Shown: positions 1 through 8,289 of the stretch, one piece after another
Layout: the number at the start of each line of letters is the position of its first letter
Position numbering within the stretch: position 1 is the stretch's first letter
Origin: Paenibacillus sp. FSL H3-0469
GTDB taxonomy: Bacteria > Bacillota > Bacilli > Paenibacillales > Paenibacillaceae
Reading direction: 5' to 3'
Assembly: GCF_038051945.1 (NCBI RefSeq)
Contig: NZ_CP150302.1
Span: 5,766,001 to 5,830,000 of the forward strand
Length of the DNA: 64,000 bases
Translations under genes and position numbers: made by a program
Notes under the pieces: generated by a model
What the model saw: the letters and a program-made list of their open reading frames with translations, nothing else
Told to the model about the DNA's origin: nothing
The model's database searches: none

Positions 1-72
1 GATGCTGGTGCTGGTGCTGATGTTGGTGCTGGTGCTGGTGCTGGTGCTGATGCTGATGTTGGTGTTGGTGCT
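1..72. repeat. GGTGCT/GATGCT hexanucleotide low-complexity repeat
   Basis: The window opens inside a run of GGTGCT, GATGCT and GGTGTT units. On the plus strand frame 1 stays open as alternating Asp/Gly-Ala/Val dipeptides and ends at a TGA at 115-117, so this could be the C-terminal tail of a gene starting upstream. The last codons run into the intergenic repeat described next, which weakens the coding reading. The start of the run lies outside the window. Confidence 0.6.
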
Positions 73-92
73 AATGAGTCCGCTTGGAATCC

Positions 93-266
93 TGCACAAT
101 TTGCAACATTTACCTGATCAATATGAGGTGAATTGAGAGATTGTTGTACAAATGTCAGCAATTCTTATCCAGTTGGCAGATGAACAGGATAATTCCTGCA
201 TTTCCTGCAACATTCCGCTCGAACAGCCCAAATTGGGTATACCCGAGTTGCAATATGTGCAACATT
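93..266. repeat. Four degenerate copies of a TGCA...CAACATT core at exactly 52-bp pitch
   Basis: Cores begin with TG at 93, 145, 197 and 249, that is, at exact 52-bp intervals. Copies 1, 3 and 4 end in TGCAACATT (102-110, 206-214, 258-266); copy 2 is more diverged and ends in CAGCAATT. The DNA between cores is not similar. No convincing gene or terminator is seen between 118 and 415, and the small reading frames here lack ribosome sites. The pitch is close to five helical turns. Confidence 0.55.
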
Positions 267-415
267 TGGCCGCAAGGGACCGTTAGAACTCTAAACTGTG
301 AGTCAATCCACCAAGCTACGGCCAACCAACCACGACTTGTCCACCCACCAACACGCAGCCTGCAATCCCAATAGTCCGCTAAACCGCCACCCGCCAGCTC
401 AGCTCTGCAAGCAAC

Positions 416-1372
416 CTAATACTGGCGGCTGTAGTCTACCAGGTTGCGTGAAGGTTTGCCGGTATCCAGGTAGGCTTTCATGTTCTGCACGAAGATATCG
501 ACTACCCGGTCGGCATAGCGGTCGGTCACCCCGGCACAGTGAGGGGTGATGATGACCTGCTCCATGTCCCATAGGGGGTGGTCTTCCGGCAGCGGCTCGG
601 TCTCAAAGACATCAAGGCCCGCTCCGGCCAGCTGGCCGCTATTCAGTGCAGCGATCAGATCGTCCGTATGAGTGGTCACGCCGCGGCCAATATTAATATA
701 GTATGCCCCCCGCTTGCAGGCAGAGAAGACTTCAGCATCGAACAGGCCGCGGGTTTCGTCGGTGAGCGGCAGCGTGTTGACCACGAAGTCCGCTCCGCGG
801 ACGGAGTCCTTCAGTTCCCCGGTGGTGAAGATCTGGTCGAAGCCCTCCACCGGACGCCCGGAGCGGCTGACGCCGATTGTCTTCATCCGGAAGGCCTGGG
901 CGATTCTGGCGGTCTCGCTGCCGATCGCTCCGGTTCCGGCGATGACGATCGTCTTGCCGGTCAGCTCGCTCTCCTGCCCGTCCGAGTGCCAGCGGCGGTT
1001 CTGCTGGTTACGGATGGCCGTGTGCATGTTACGTGTGAACATCAGCATGAAGCTGAGGATGACTGCAGTAATCGGCTGCGCATGCACACCGCTGGCGTTC
1101 GTCAGCAGAATTTCGCGCTCTTTCATGGCTTCCAGCGGAAGCTTCTCTACTCCGGCGGACCAGGCTTGTACCCAGCGGAGCGGCGAGCCCTGGCGCAGTA
1201 CGGTGTCACGGATGCCTTTGCCCCAGCCGATAATAATCTCTGCGCCGGCGAGCAGCTCCAGATCAGGGTTTCTGGAATCTCCCAGGGTAAGTGTGTACTC
1301 TGGTGCAGCGGCGCGGATCAGCTCCTGTTGAGCAGAGGAGAGCTGCTGCATACAAACGATGGATTTAGTCAT
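416..1372 (-). CDS. D-2-hydroxyacid dehydrogenase, NAD(P)-dependent
   Basis: A 318-residue protein of the D-isomer-specific 2-hydroxyacid dehydrogenase family, whose members reversibly reduce 2-keto acids in the cytoplasm. The Rossmann fingerprint GTGAIGSE lies near residue 146, the conserved Arg region is NIGRGV, the Glu region is DVFETEPLPEDHPLW, and the catalytic His sits in TPHCAG. The normal order of Arg, Glu and His is complete, and length is normal for the family. The central FMLMFTRNMH segment and the overall layout resemble the branch often annotated as phosphoglycerate or glyoxylate/hydroxypyruvate-type reductases, but the substrate cannot be read from sequence. It is transcribed divergently from the RNA phosphodiesterase gene; the 90-bp gap between them should hold both promoters. 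The stop lies next to the 52-bp repeat region, with no obvious terminator. Confidence 0.9.
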   Translation of the reverse strand: MTKSIVCMQQLSSAQQELIRAAAPEYTLTLGDSRNPDLELLAGAEIIIGWGKGIRDTVLRQGSPLRWVQAWSAGVEKLPLEAMKEREILLTNASGVHAQPITAVILSFMLMFTRNMHTAIRNQQNRRWHSDGQESELTGKTIVIAGTGAIGSETARIAQAFRMKTIGVSRSGRPVEGFDQIFTTGELKDSVRGADFVVNTLPLTDETRGLFDAEVFSACKRGAYYINIGRGVTTHTDDLIAALNSGQLAGAGLDVFETEPLPEDHPLWDMEQVIITPHCAGVTDRYADRVVDIFVQNMKAYLDTGKPSRNLVDYSRQY

Positions 1373-1462
1373 GATGGTTCCCTCCTGTTCTACATTTCAG
1401 TAGAGAAATGGACGATAAGTATAGATAAGCATAACAAATCTGCCTGGAAAGGTGAAATTCGT

Positions 1463-2068
1463 ATGAACCATTTGGACCCGGAGCAAGAAGTAGAGCGCCT
1501 GTTCGTTGCGGTGCCGTTGCCTGATAGGCTGCTTGAATATTTGAAAAATGAGTCTGCCCATGTGTCGTCCGGACTTAAATTTGCCAGATGGACACATTTT
1601 AAAGATTTCCATATTACGCTTCAATTTCTTGGAGATACTCCCAGGGAAACTATTCCAGCTCTCTGTGAGGCACTATGGAAGGTTGCACGCTCAAGCAAAG
1701 GCTTTCAATTGAAGCTCGGTGAATGGGGCACCTTCGGTCTTCCAGATTCGCCAAGAGTGCTCTGGGCGGGGGTTACCGGCGAATTGGAGCCGCTCTTGGA
1801 GCTGCAGCAAAAGGTGGTTTCAGCGACACTTCCCCTAGGATATACTCCTGAGATGCGAACGTACAATCCCCATTTGACTGTGGCCCGCAAATATCGCGGA
1901 GAAGATCCGTTTACGCTGGAGCGGCTGGAAAATTTACGGATGGAGAAGCACCCCTCAGACCAAGTACTTCCAGACATAGGCTGGACGGTAGATGCTTTTG
2001 TGGTGTATGCTACCAGGATGCATGCCATTCCTATGTATGAAATGACTGAAAAATTTACATTTTTCTAA
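1463..2068 (+). CDS. thpR: RNA 2',3'-cyclic phosphodiesterase (2'-5' RNA ligase family)
   Basis: About 201 residues, the usual size of ThpR proteins. Two HxT motifs characteristic of the 2H phosphoesterase superfamily are present: HITLQFL near residue 48 and HLTVARK near residue 136. The two histidines form the active site that opens 2',3'-cyclic phosphates on RNA; older names refer to 2'-5' ligation seen in vitro. The open frame extends far upstream, but that part is antisense to the dehydrogenase gene and does not resemble ThpR. The ATG at 1463 gives the expected start MNHLDPEQEVERLFVAVPLP and is preceded by a modest ribosome site, GGAAAGGTGAAA. The gene stands alone, 83 bp before the SleB-like gene. 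Confidence 0.88.
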   Translation: MNHLDPEQEVERLFVAVPLPDRLLEYLKNESAHVSSGLKFARWTHFKDFHITLQFLGDTPRETIPALCEALWKVARSSKGFQLKLGEWGTFGLPDSPRVLWAGVTGELEPLLELQQKVVSATLPLGYTPEMRTYNPHLTVARKYRGEDPFTLERLENLRMEKHPSDQVLPDIGWTVDAFVVYATRMHAIPMYEMTEKFTFF

Positions 2069-2151
2069 ATATAAAATCGACAAGAAAGTTTTCAAAGCTT
2101 CCATTTTCGGTTACATACAATAGGAATGTGCCGTAAAATAGGAGGTAAAAC

Positions 2152-3054
2152 ATGTTGATTTTCAAACAGAGCCGCTATATTGCGCTGCTGGTTGGTGTAA
2201 TCCTAGTGTCTTTCTCAGCGATAAGTTTGATGAACCCCGAAGGAACTGCTGCTACCGGGGAGAATGTAATAGAAATAGGTAAGCTTAACTCTGCAAGCCA
2301 TCAATCGGTAGAGCAGCTTATTCCGCAAGCCGCATCCGTCCTGCACAGGACAAGCCATTCAGCCGAAAATAGTACACCCATGCTCTACACCACAGCTGCC
2401 AAGCCGGTCCATACCTGGACCCGCACGGTGAGTGCAGGATGGATAAGTCCCGAGAAGCTGCAGCACAAGAGTGCGGCTAAGCCGGCTTCCATTGTGACTA
2501 AGCCTAAGGTAACTGTGGTGAAAGCATCGCCGCCAGCGGCGCAAGCGCTGAAGATCGCGGCAACGGGGACGAAGAGTGTGAAACCAAGCAAGGCTGTAAC
2601 TCAGCAACATCCCCCCGCAACATTGTTCTTCTCCCGGACCAAGCTACTACCCAAGGAGCAGCAAGCTGAAGCTACCTGGAGCTACGCCGTATCCGGAGAA
2701 GACCTGCATCTGCTGCAAAAAATCGTCATGGCAGAGGCAGAAGGCGAACCGTACAAGGGCAAGGTGGCAGTTGCCAACGTTGTTCTAAACCGGCTGCGGT
2801 CAGCCAATTTTCCCGACACTATCAGAGAAGTCATTTATCAAAAAAGGCAGTTCAGTCCTGTGGCAAACGGGCGTCTTAAACGCGTGAAGCCCAATGCGGA
2901 CAGTATTAAGGCTGTGAACGCAGCGCTTATGGGGGTCAAAGAAGTTACGGATGACACCTATTTTTTCCTGTCGCTGACGCTGGCACAGGATCTGACCGTG
3001 CATCATTCACGGACACTCGCCAAGACCATCGGCAATCATACCTTTTATAAATAA
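2152..3054 (+). CDS. Cell-wall hydrolase, SleB/CwlJ type
   Basis: A 300-residue exported or membrane-anchored protein. Residues 8-27 form a hydrophobic signal or anchor segment, residues about 40-170 are a Lys/Ala/Pro/Thr-rich spacer, and residues 180-300 match the Hydrolase_2 (SleB/CwlJ) catalytic domain: LLQKIVMAEAEGE carries the conserved Glu, followed by GKVAVANVVLNR, QFSPVANG and a C-terminal NHTFYK. In Bacillus, SleB and CwlJ degrade spore-cortex peptidoglycan at germination; vegetative relatives also exist, so the spore role is inferred. Unlike SleB of Bacillus subtilis, no peptidoglycan-binding repeat is seen in front of the catalytic domain. The start is set by AGGAGG nine bases upstream. 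A strong bidirectional terminator lies downstream. Confidence 0.85.
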   Translation: MLIFKQSRYIALLVGVILVSFSAISLMNPEGTAATGENVIEIGKLNSASHQSVEQLIPQAASVLHRTSHSAENSTPMLYTTAAKPVHTWTRTVSAGWISPEKLQHKSAAKPASIVTKPKVTVVKASPPAAQALKIAATGTKSVKPSKAVTQQHPPATLFFSRTKLLPKEQQAEATWSYAVSGEDLHLLQKIVMAEAEGEPYKGKVAVANVVLNRLRSANFPDTIREVIYQKRQFSPVANGRLKRVKPNADSIKAVNAALMGVKEVTDDTYFFLSLTLAQDLTVHHSRTLAKTIGNHTFYK

Positions 3055-3182
3055 GGATTCTTCCGTAAACAAAAAGATCTTATACACCAGACGCTATACG
3101 TCTATTCAGTTACAGCTATTTGACGCAGCCGGAAGACACAACCGTACTGCTGACTCCGATGCCTTGTCAGGTCCGCGGAGCG

Positions 3183-3225
3183 AAAAGAACCTCCAGCCCC
3201 ATTTCTATGGGCTGGAGGTTCTTTT
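3183..3225. terminator. Bidirectional rho-independent terminator
   Basis: A perfect 17-bp stem (3183-3199 with 3209-3225) with a 9-base loop. It starts with four A and ends with four T, so it can stop transcription from both sides. It separates the convergent SleB-like gene and the glucosyltransferase gene. Confidence 0.92.
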
Positions 3226-3255
3226 GCACCTTCGTATGAATATCAGGATAAGGGC

Positions 3256-4452
3256 TTATGGTGTGACATAGACGGCTTCTTCTCCCCGTACCTTGGGCGG
3301 AGGGGCGCTCCACGCCTCGGAGAAGACGGCTTCTGCAGCTGGCTTGCCTAGCATCTTAAGAATGGTGGTGGCGCAGTGCTGCGGCTGCTGGAGGTCCGGA
3401 GAGCTTTTGCGCTTCTTCGGTCCTCCGAATCCGGCATATTCGCTCAGGAGCATGGAGAACCATTTGTCCACGACGCCCGGATCAAGCATCTCGGCGAGCC
3501 CCAGCTCGACGAAATACTGGCTGTTCTTCTCTTCCTGGCCGGGGATGGCGTTATAGAACAGCATGGGAATACCTTTGGCCTGGCCTTCCGTGCAGGTCAT
3601 TCCGCCGGGCTTCGTGATCAGCAGATCCGAGGCATCCATCAGCTTGTTGATCTCGCTGCTGTACCCAAGAATCCTTACGTTGGGATGGTTGAGCAGGGGG
3701 TTGGCCTGCATTTTGGCTATAGCCTTGTCGTTGCTGCCCATACAGAAGATAAGCTGGATCTCATTGATCCGGGCAGTGAGCGAGTTCATAATATCCTTGC
3801 CGAACATCAGGCCCCAGCCGCCGCCCATAATAAGCGCAGTCGGGATGTCAGCGAGCCCCAGCTCCTTCCGCAGCTTGGTCTTACCCTGGGACTCCCAGAA
3901 CTTCGGATGCACGGGAATCCCGGTCACCGTTACCAGCTCGGAGGGTACGCCGCGTCCCGTAAGAATGGATTTGACCCTGGAGGTCGATACCAGATACCGG
4001 TTGGCTTCCGCATTCACCCAGCTGCCGTGGGCATCATAATCTGTAATCAGCGTATAGAACGGCACATCAAGACCCTGGCGCTTGAGTCTGGAGATGACCG
4101 CAGCAGGAATCGGATGAGTACAGATAATCAGATCCGGCCGCAGCTGCTCAATGACCTGAGAGGCATGGGTATAAAAAATCCGGTGAAGGGCCAGCTTAGT
4201 CAACCGGTTCAGTGATTTATGATATTGGGTCTTATACATCATGCCGACCAGCTTCGGCTGGCTGCTGACAGTTTTGCGGTAAGCGGAAAGAATCCAAGGA
4301 GCGACCGTAGGATTCAGGAATTTTCCGAGCTCGAAGACCCGGCACTGAACATCAGGGTTCAGCAGTCGTATTCCTTCAGCCAGAGCATAGGCTGCCCCTG
4401 TATGGCCCGTGCCGAAGCCTTCCGAAAACAGCAGTACTCTTTTCTTTCGCAT
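3256..4452 (-). CDS. Glycosyltransferase, MGDG synthase/UgtP (GT28) family
   Basis: A 398-residue cytoplasmic or peripheral membrane enzyme. The N-terminal acceptor half has the glycine-rich FSEGFGTGHTGAA motif typical of monogalactosyldiacylglycerol synthases and of Bacillus UgtP; the C-terminal donor half has MGGGWG, FCMGSN and the nucleotide-sugar site ITKPGGMTCTEG. Family members transfer glucose or galactose from a UDP-sugar to diacylglycerol, giving membrane glycolipids and, in many Firmicutes, the lipid anchor of lipoteichoic acid. Residues after about 330 (KKRKSSPDLQQPQ, SAPPPKVRGEE) form a variable low-complexity tail. The donor sugar and acceptor are not determined. It is divergent from the tetR gene, 298 bp away, and convergent with the SleB-like gene across a strong terminator. 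Confidence 0.87.
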   Translation of the reverse strand: MRKKRVLLFSEGFGTGHTGAAYALAEGIRLLNPDVQCRVFELGKFLNPTVAPWILSAYRKTVSSQPKLVGMMYKTQYHKSLNRLTKLALHRIFYTHASQVIEQLRPDLIICTHPIPAAVISRLKRQGLDVPFYTLITDYDAHGSWVNAEANRYLVSTSRVKSILTGRGVPSELVTVTGIPVHPKFWESQGKTKLRKELGLADIPTALIMGGGWGLMFGKDIMNSLTARINEIQLIFCMGSNDKAIAKMQANPLLNHPNVRILGYSSEINKLMDASDLLITKPGGMTCTEGQAKGIPMLFYNAIPGQEEKNSQYFVELGLAEMLDPGVVDKWFSMLLSEYAGFGGPKKRKSSPDLQQPQHCATTILKMLGKPAAEAVFSEAWSAPPPKVRGEEAVYVTP

Positions 4453-4671
4453 AAGTTCACCTGCAACTTTCCATTATAGGTAGGTTTGTTAGATAGCTTC
4501 ATAAGTCCGTCTGCGGTTACTCGCGTACATGCTTCTCCTAATATTATACTAGGGATTTTGCTTCTTTTCTCACATTATACAAATAAGACGTAAATAGAAA
4601 GTTAAAACACTGCAATAAAATAAAAAAATTTAGCAAAAGTATTGCAAAGACATAGGCAAAGTGATAAAGTT

Positions 4672-4707
4672 GGTCTTGACCGAGTGACCGGATTAGTAAA
4701 TTGGTCA
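4672..4707. promoter_or_regulatory. Candidate TetR operator cluster
   Basis: Upstream of the tetR gene, GGTC/GACC half-sites recur: GGTC at 4672, TTGACCGAG at 4676, TGACCGG at 4685 and TTGGTCA at 4701. They form two overlapping inverted repeats, GGTC-TT-GACC and TGACC-N13-GGTCA. A related TTGACCGA element occurs before the neighbouring yhgE-type gene. Self-regulation by the adjacent TetR protein is inferred. The rest of 4453-4750 shows no gene. Confidence 0.45.
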
Positions 4708-4750
4708 GAACGGGAGTTACAGACGATCCTTCAGGAAAGGGAGTGTATGA

Positions 4751-5326
4751 ATGGCTGTGGTAGATCGAAGGCAGCAGGTGCTTCAGGCGGCGACGAAGTC
4801 TTTTTCATTATTCGGGTATAAGGCAACAACGATGGATCAGGTCGCCAAGATTGCCAATGTCGGCAAAGGGACGATTTACACCTTTTTTACGAACAAGGAA
4901 CAGTTATTTGATGAAATCCTGCGGGACGTCATCATCGAGATGAAAATGATCGCCGAGCGGGAGATTAGGCGTGATAAGCCGTTTTTTGATAATCTGCACC
5001 GTGTGCTGGATGCCCTGCTGGAATTTCGAAGCGAACACGAGCTATTCATCAAGCTGTCCCAGGAGAGTCTGGACTTCGGAACGCCGCAGGCTGGTGAAGG
5101 GCTCGACAAGATCGAGAGTGTGGTGCTTGAATATCTGGAACGGGAGGTGGAGCAGGCCATTCGTCAAGGGGAAATCAAACCCTGCGATCCCCAGATTGTG
5201 TCGGTGGTAATGTTCAGGCTATATATCGCGCTTACTGCTGAACTGAGCAAGGTACATGTGCCGTTGACCAAAGAACAGATCAAGCATTATTTTCATCTGT
5301 TTTTGGCAGAGGGGCTGTCACAGTAG
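4751..5326 (+). CDS. TetR/AcrR-family transcriptional regulator (YhgD-like)
   Basis: A 191-residue regulator. Residues 5-52 form the TetR DNA-binding domain: RRQQVLQAATKSFSLFGYKATTMDQVAKIANVGKGTIYTFF, with the helix-turn-helix in VAKIANVGKGTIYTFF. The rest is the variable ligand-sensing and dimerising helical domain. The gene starts at an ATG preceded by AGGAAAGGGAG. It lies 233 bp before a YhgE/Pip-type membrane protein, the same pairing as yhgD-yhgE in Bacillus subtilis, so it probably controls that gene and itself through the GGTC-type sites. Its ligand is unknown. Confidence 0.88.
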   Translation: MAVVDRRQQVLQAATKSFSLFGYKATTMDQVAKIANVGKGTIYTFFTNKEQLFDEILRDVIIEMKMIAEREIRRDKPFFDNLHRVLDALLEFRSEHELFIKLSQESLDFGTPQAGEGLDKIESVVLEYLEREVEQAIRQGEIKPCDPQIVSVVMFRLYIALTAELSKVHVPLTKEQIKHYFHLFLAEGLSQ

Positions 5327-5441
5327 AAGTTAAGTCCGGTATAGGGATGGCGTTTCGCACTGCTGCGCTTTCCCTGAATGGAATGGATGGGCTGAGGCGG
5401 ATGGTACTGAATTAGGATAGACCCATTTTTTTTGCTCTTGA

Positions 5442-5452
5442 TTGACCGAATG
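5442..5452 (+). promoter_or_regulatory. Second TTGACCGA element before the YhgE gene
   Basis: TTGACCGAATG lies 108 bp before the yhgE start and differs by one base from TTGACCGAGTG in the tetR leader at 4676. It may be an operator for the TetR protein or simply a -35-like hexamer; no good -10 hexamer follows at 16-18 bp. Confidence 0.35.
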
Positions 5453-5559
5453 GGGAAAACAGTCATCTGGTGTTACTGTAACATTCACGAAACTATCATT
5501 TCAAAGCAAGTCACCGTATTTTTCAAGAGAGAGCATATGATCATAAGGAGAGAACCAGA

Positions 5560-7914
5560 ATGAAATCTTTATCCGTGTTTATGAAGGATCTTGGCGCGGT
5601 ATTCAAGAATCCCAAGATGCGTATTTCCATGTTCGCCATTCTATTTATTCCTGTTCTGTACAGCGGATTGTTCCTGAAAGCATTCTGGGACCCTTACGGT
5701 AAAATGAACGAGCTTCCGGTAGCGGTTGTCAACCAGGATAAGGGTGCTGATTATGAAGGCACCAAGCTGACCGCCGGAGCAGATCTGGTCACGGAGCTGA
5801 AGAAGACGGACGGGTTCAAGTGGAATTTCGTCAGCCGGGAGCAGGCGGAAGCCGGGCTTGCGGACAATACCTATTATATGGCGATTGTGGTTCCGGAAGA
5901 CTTCTCGGCTAAGGCCACTACACTGCTGGATGCAGATCCGCAGCCGGCCAAGATCATCTACGAGCCGAATGAAGGCTATAACTTCCTGGCAGGCCAGATT
6001 GGCGGCACAGCAGTGAAGGATATGAAGAGCAAGGTATCCGCCAAGATTACGGAAGCTTATACCAGTTCTGTGTTTGATAAAATCACCACCATCGCAAACG
6101 GTCTGGGCGAAGCCGGAGACGGTGCGACCAAAATCGCAGACGGCGCCACTAAGCTCGATGACGGCGCTCTGAAGCTGAAGGACAATCTGGTTGTCCTGAC
6201 CGAAGGCACCGGCAAGCTGCTGGATGGTGTAGCGCCGCTTACCCAGGGCGTGAGTGATCTCAATAACGGAGCAGCCGCACTCAAAACCGGCACGAGCACG
6301 CTGGCCGGAGGTCTGCAGCAGTTATCCGCAGCACATAAGCAGCTGCAGGATGGTGTGACGCAGTCGGCAGCGGGCAGCAAGCAGCTGAATGCCGGGCTGC
6401 AGAAGACGGCAGCCGGAACGGCTTCGCTACAGGCCGGAACCCAGTCGGCTGTAGTCGGTACCGAGAAGCTGCAGACAGGTACGAAGGCGGTTGTAGACGG
6501 CAGCGAGAAGCTTGCGGCCGGATTATCTTCCTCCGCCGAGGGCAGTGCTAAGCTTGAAGCCGGACTTACGGCTTCGAAGGACGGAAGTGCCAAGACAGCA
6601 GCCGGAGCCAAGGCTGTAGCTGATGGTCTGCAGGCGCTGGCGAAGTCGAATCCGACGCTTGCAGCAAGCCCTGAGGTGCAGAAGCTGCTGGCAGCAAGCG
6701 CAGCAGTAGCTGCGGGCACGGAGCAGCTGGACCAGGGTCAACAGCAGCTCCTGAACGGAGCTGCGGCCTTGAACAGCGGCCAAGAGCAGCTGTTGCAGGG
6801 AGCAAAGCAGCTGCACAGCGGTTCACAGCAGCTGGATGCAGGTGTAGGCCAGCTGCATGACGGAGCGCAGAAGCTCTACGCAGGCAGTTCGCAGCTGCTG
6901 GATGGCCAGAATCAGCTGGCAGCCGGAGCAGCTGCACTGGAGAACGGCGGCGCGAAGCTGACCGCAGGCATGAAGCAGTTCGGCGCGAAGCTGGACGAAG
7001 CTGCTGCGGGCGGCGTGAAGCTGGCTGACGGCGGCAAGGCGCTTGAAGCCGGCACCACGAAGCTGCTGGCTGGCGCAGGCAAGCTTGGTAGCGGCCTTAG
7101 CTCGGTAGCCGATGGCTCGAAGAAGCTGAGTGACGGAGCAGGGCAGCTGAAGGATGGCCTCGATGAGCTGAAGACAGGCTCCGGTGAGCTGGCAAGCAAA
7201 CTGGGCGATGCGGCAGCGCAGACCAAATCGGTGAACAAGACCGACGGGCTGGTATCCATGTTCGCCCAGCCGGTACAGATCGAAGAAGTGAAAGTTAACA
7301 AGGTGCCTAACTACGGTACAGGATTCGCTCCTTACTTCCTGTCCCTCGGATTGTTCGTAGGTGCTCTGATCTGTACGATTGTTATCCCTATGCGTGATTC
7401 CGAAGTCATTGGAGCCAGCCGGTTCAACCGGTTCATGAGCCGTACCCTTACGTTCTCCATGATGAGTGTGCTTCAGGCACTGCTGGCTGTCCTGATTGTC
7501 TTGTATGGTCTCGGACTTGAAGTACAGAATGTACCCTTGTTCTACGCCTTCTCTTTCATTACCAGCCTGGCCTTCATGTGGATGATTCAAGCGATTGTTA
7601 CTTGGCTGGATCAGCCGGGCCGCTTCGTAGTCATTCTGATTCTGATCTTCCAGTTGACTACAAGCGCAGGAACCTTCCCGCTGGAGCTGATTCCTAACTG
7701 GATGAAGTTCTTTAATCCGCTGCTGCCGATGACTTACAGTGTCAAAGGCTTCAAGGCAGTAATCTCTACTGGAGACTTCGGATCCATGTGGGCCGATGCA
7801 GGAACGCTTGGCGCTTATGGAATAATCTTCCTGGCCCTTACCTTCACCTACTTCATGACCCGTGACCGCGGCAATGAAGCTGTGCTGAAAAGTGAACAAG
7901 TTTTGACTGTATAA
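5560..7914 (+). CDS. YhgE/Pip-family membrane protein with long Gly/Leu/Asp repeat ectodomain
   Basis: A 784-residue membrane protein. One transmembrane helix near residues 14-35 (AILFIPVLYSGLFLKAFW) is followed by a large ectodomain and about five helices after residue 590 (SLGLFVGALICTIVIP and following), the layout of YhgE/Pip proteins related to ABC-2 permeases. Residues about 185-560 carry dozens of short units of the form DGAxxLxxG or AGxxQLxxG, predicted to form a long helical stalk. Family members include the phage infection protein Pip of Lactococcus and the type VII secretion component EsaA; the function of this branch is not settled. The AAGGAGA site places the start. It follows the tetR gene and ends at a terminator. 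The repeats generate several long antisense frames that are not genes. Confidence 0.87.
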   Translation: MKSLSVFMKDLGAVFKNPKMRISMFAILFIPVLYSGLFLKAFWDPYGKMNELPVAVVNQDKGADYEGTKLTAGADLVTELKKTDGFKWNFVSREQAEAGLADNTYYMAIVVPEDFSAKATTLLDADPQPAKIIYEPNEGYNFLAGQIGGTAVKDMKSKVSAKITEAYTSSVFDKITTIANGLGEAGDGATKIADGATKLDDGALKLKDNLVVLTEGTGKLLDGVAPLTQGVSDLNNGAAALKTGTSTLAGGLQQLSAAHKQLQDGVTQSAAGSKQLNAGLQKTAAGTASLQAGTQSAVVGTEKLQTGTKAVVDGSEKLAAGLSSSAEGSAKLEAGLTASKDGSAKTAAGAKAVADGLQALAKSNPTLAASPEVQKLLAASAAVAAGTEQLDQGQQQLLNGAAALNSGQEQLLQGAKQLHSGSQQLDAGVGQLHDGAQKLYAGSSQLLDGQNQLAAGAAALENGGAKLTAGMKQFGAKLDEAAAGGVKLADGGKALEAGTTKLLAGAGKLGSGLSSVADGSKKLSDGAGQLKDGLDELKTGSGELASKLGDAAAQTKSVNKTDGLVSMFAQPVQIEEVKVNKVPNYGTGFAPYFLSLGLFVGALICTIVIPMRDSEVIGASRFNRFMSRTLTFSMMSVLQALLAVLIVLYGLGLEVQNVPLFYAFSFITSLAFMWMIQAIVTWLDQPGRFVVILILIFQLTTSAGTFPLELIPNWMKFFNPLLPMTYSVKGFKAVISTGDFGSMWADAGTLGAYGIIFLALTFTYFMTRDRGNEAVLKSEQVLTV

Positions 7915-7942
7915 ATCAACAATATTCTTTGTAAAACATACG

Positions 7943-7977
7943 AACCAAAAGCGTCTCCTAAGGGGGCGCTTTTGGTT
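7943..7977 (+). terminator. Rho-independent terminator after yhgE-type gene
   Basis: AACCAAAAGCG at 7943-7953 pairs with CGCTTTTGGTT at 7967-7977; inner bases TCTCC/GGGGG extend the stem to a 3-base loop. The T-rich 3' side completes it. Confidence 0.88.
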
Positions 7978-8031
7978 TATTCATAAATATAAATAGCTAA
8001 AGAAAGTGCCGTTTTCAGTGCGGGAAAATGA

Positions 8032-8061
8032 TTGAAACGCTTTCAATGCATAAGCGCTTAT
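8032..8061. promoter_or_regulatory. Palindromic sites upstream of gltB
   Basis: TTGAAA-CGC-TTTCAA at 8032-8046 resembles a LacI/CcpA-type operator but is one base shorter than a standard cre. It is followed directly by the perfect palindrome ATAAGCGCTTAT at 8050-8061. Both lie about 230-260 bp before gltB. The binding protein is not known. Confidence 0.35.
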
Positions 8062-8137
8062 TCGCCATTTATGCATAATTATACATTCGACAGTTTTTTT
8101 ACGCTTTTATTCGCTAAAGCTGCAATGCAAAAGCAAA

Positions 8138-8154
8138 TGTTAATCAAGCTCATA
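8138..8154. promoter_or_regulatory. Possible GlnR/TnrA box upstream of gltB
   Basis: TGTTA-N7-TCATA matches the nitrogen-regulator consensus TGTNA-N7-TNACA at seven of eight fixed positions and lies 136 bp before the gltB start. Nitrogen control of gltB is known in Bacilli; use of this particular site is inference. Confidence 0.35.
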
Positions 8155-8289
8155 AAAAAGTTTAAATTGCGCTCATGTCAGCTCGATGATAAAATAATAA
8201 CACCAATTCTGCCTGAATAATTATTAAGATTTTCCGCTGAAAAATTTTCCTGGAATTCCGTCTACTTTATAATAGAGAGGTTGCATGTG

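Noticed and set aside
578..1462. Long N-terminal extension of the ThpR frame
   Set aside because: This part is antisense to the dehydrogenase gene and unlike ThpR; a normal-length ThpR starts at 1463.
3376..4215. 279-residue plus-strand frame
   Set aside because: Antisense to the well-supported glycosyltransferase; no start signal or family.
6057..7899. Several long minus-strand frames inside the YhgE gene
   Set aside because: They are shadows of the repeated Gly/Leu/Asp coding units; low-complexity translations and no ribosome sites.
8268..8273. TATAAT as the gltB promoter
   Set aside because: It would start the transcript at or inside the ribosome site and has no good -35; the true promoter is probably further upstream.
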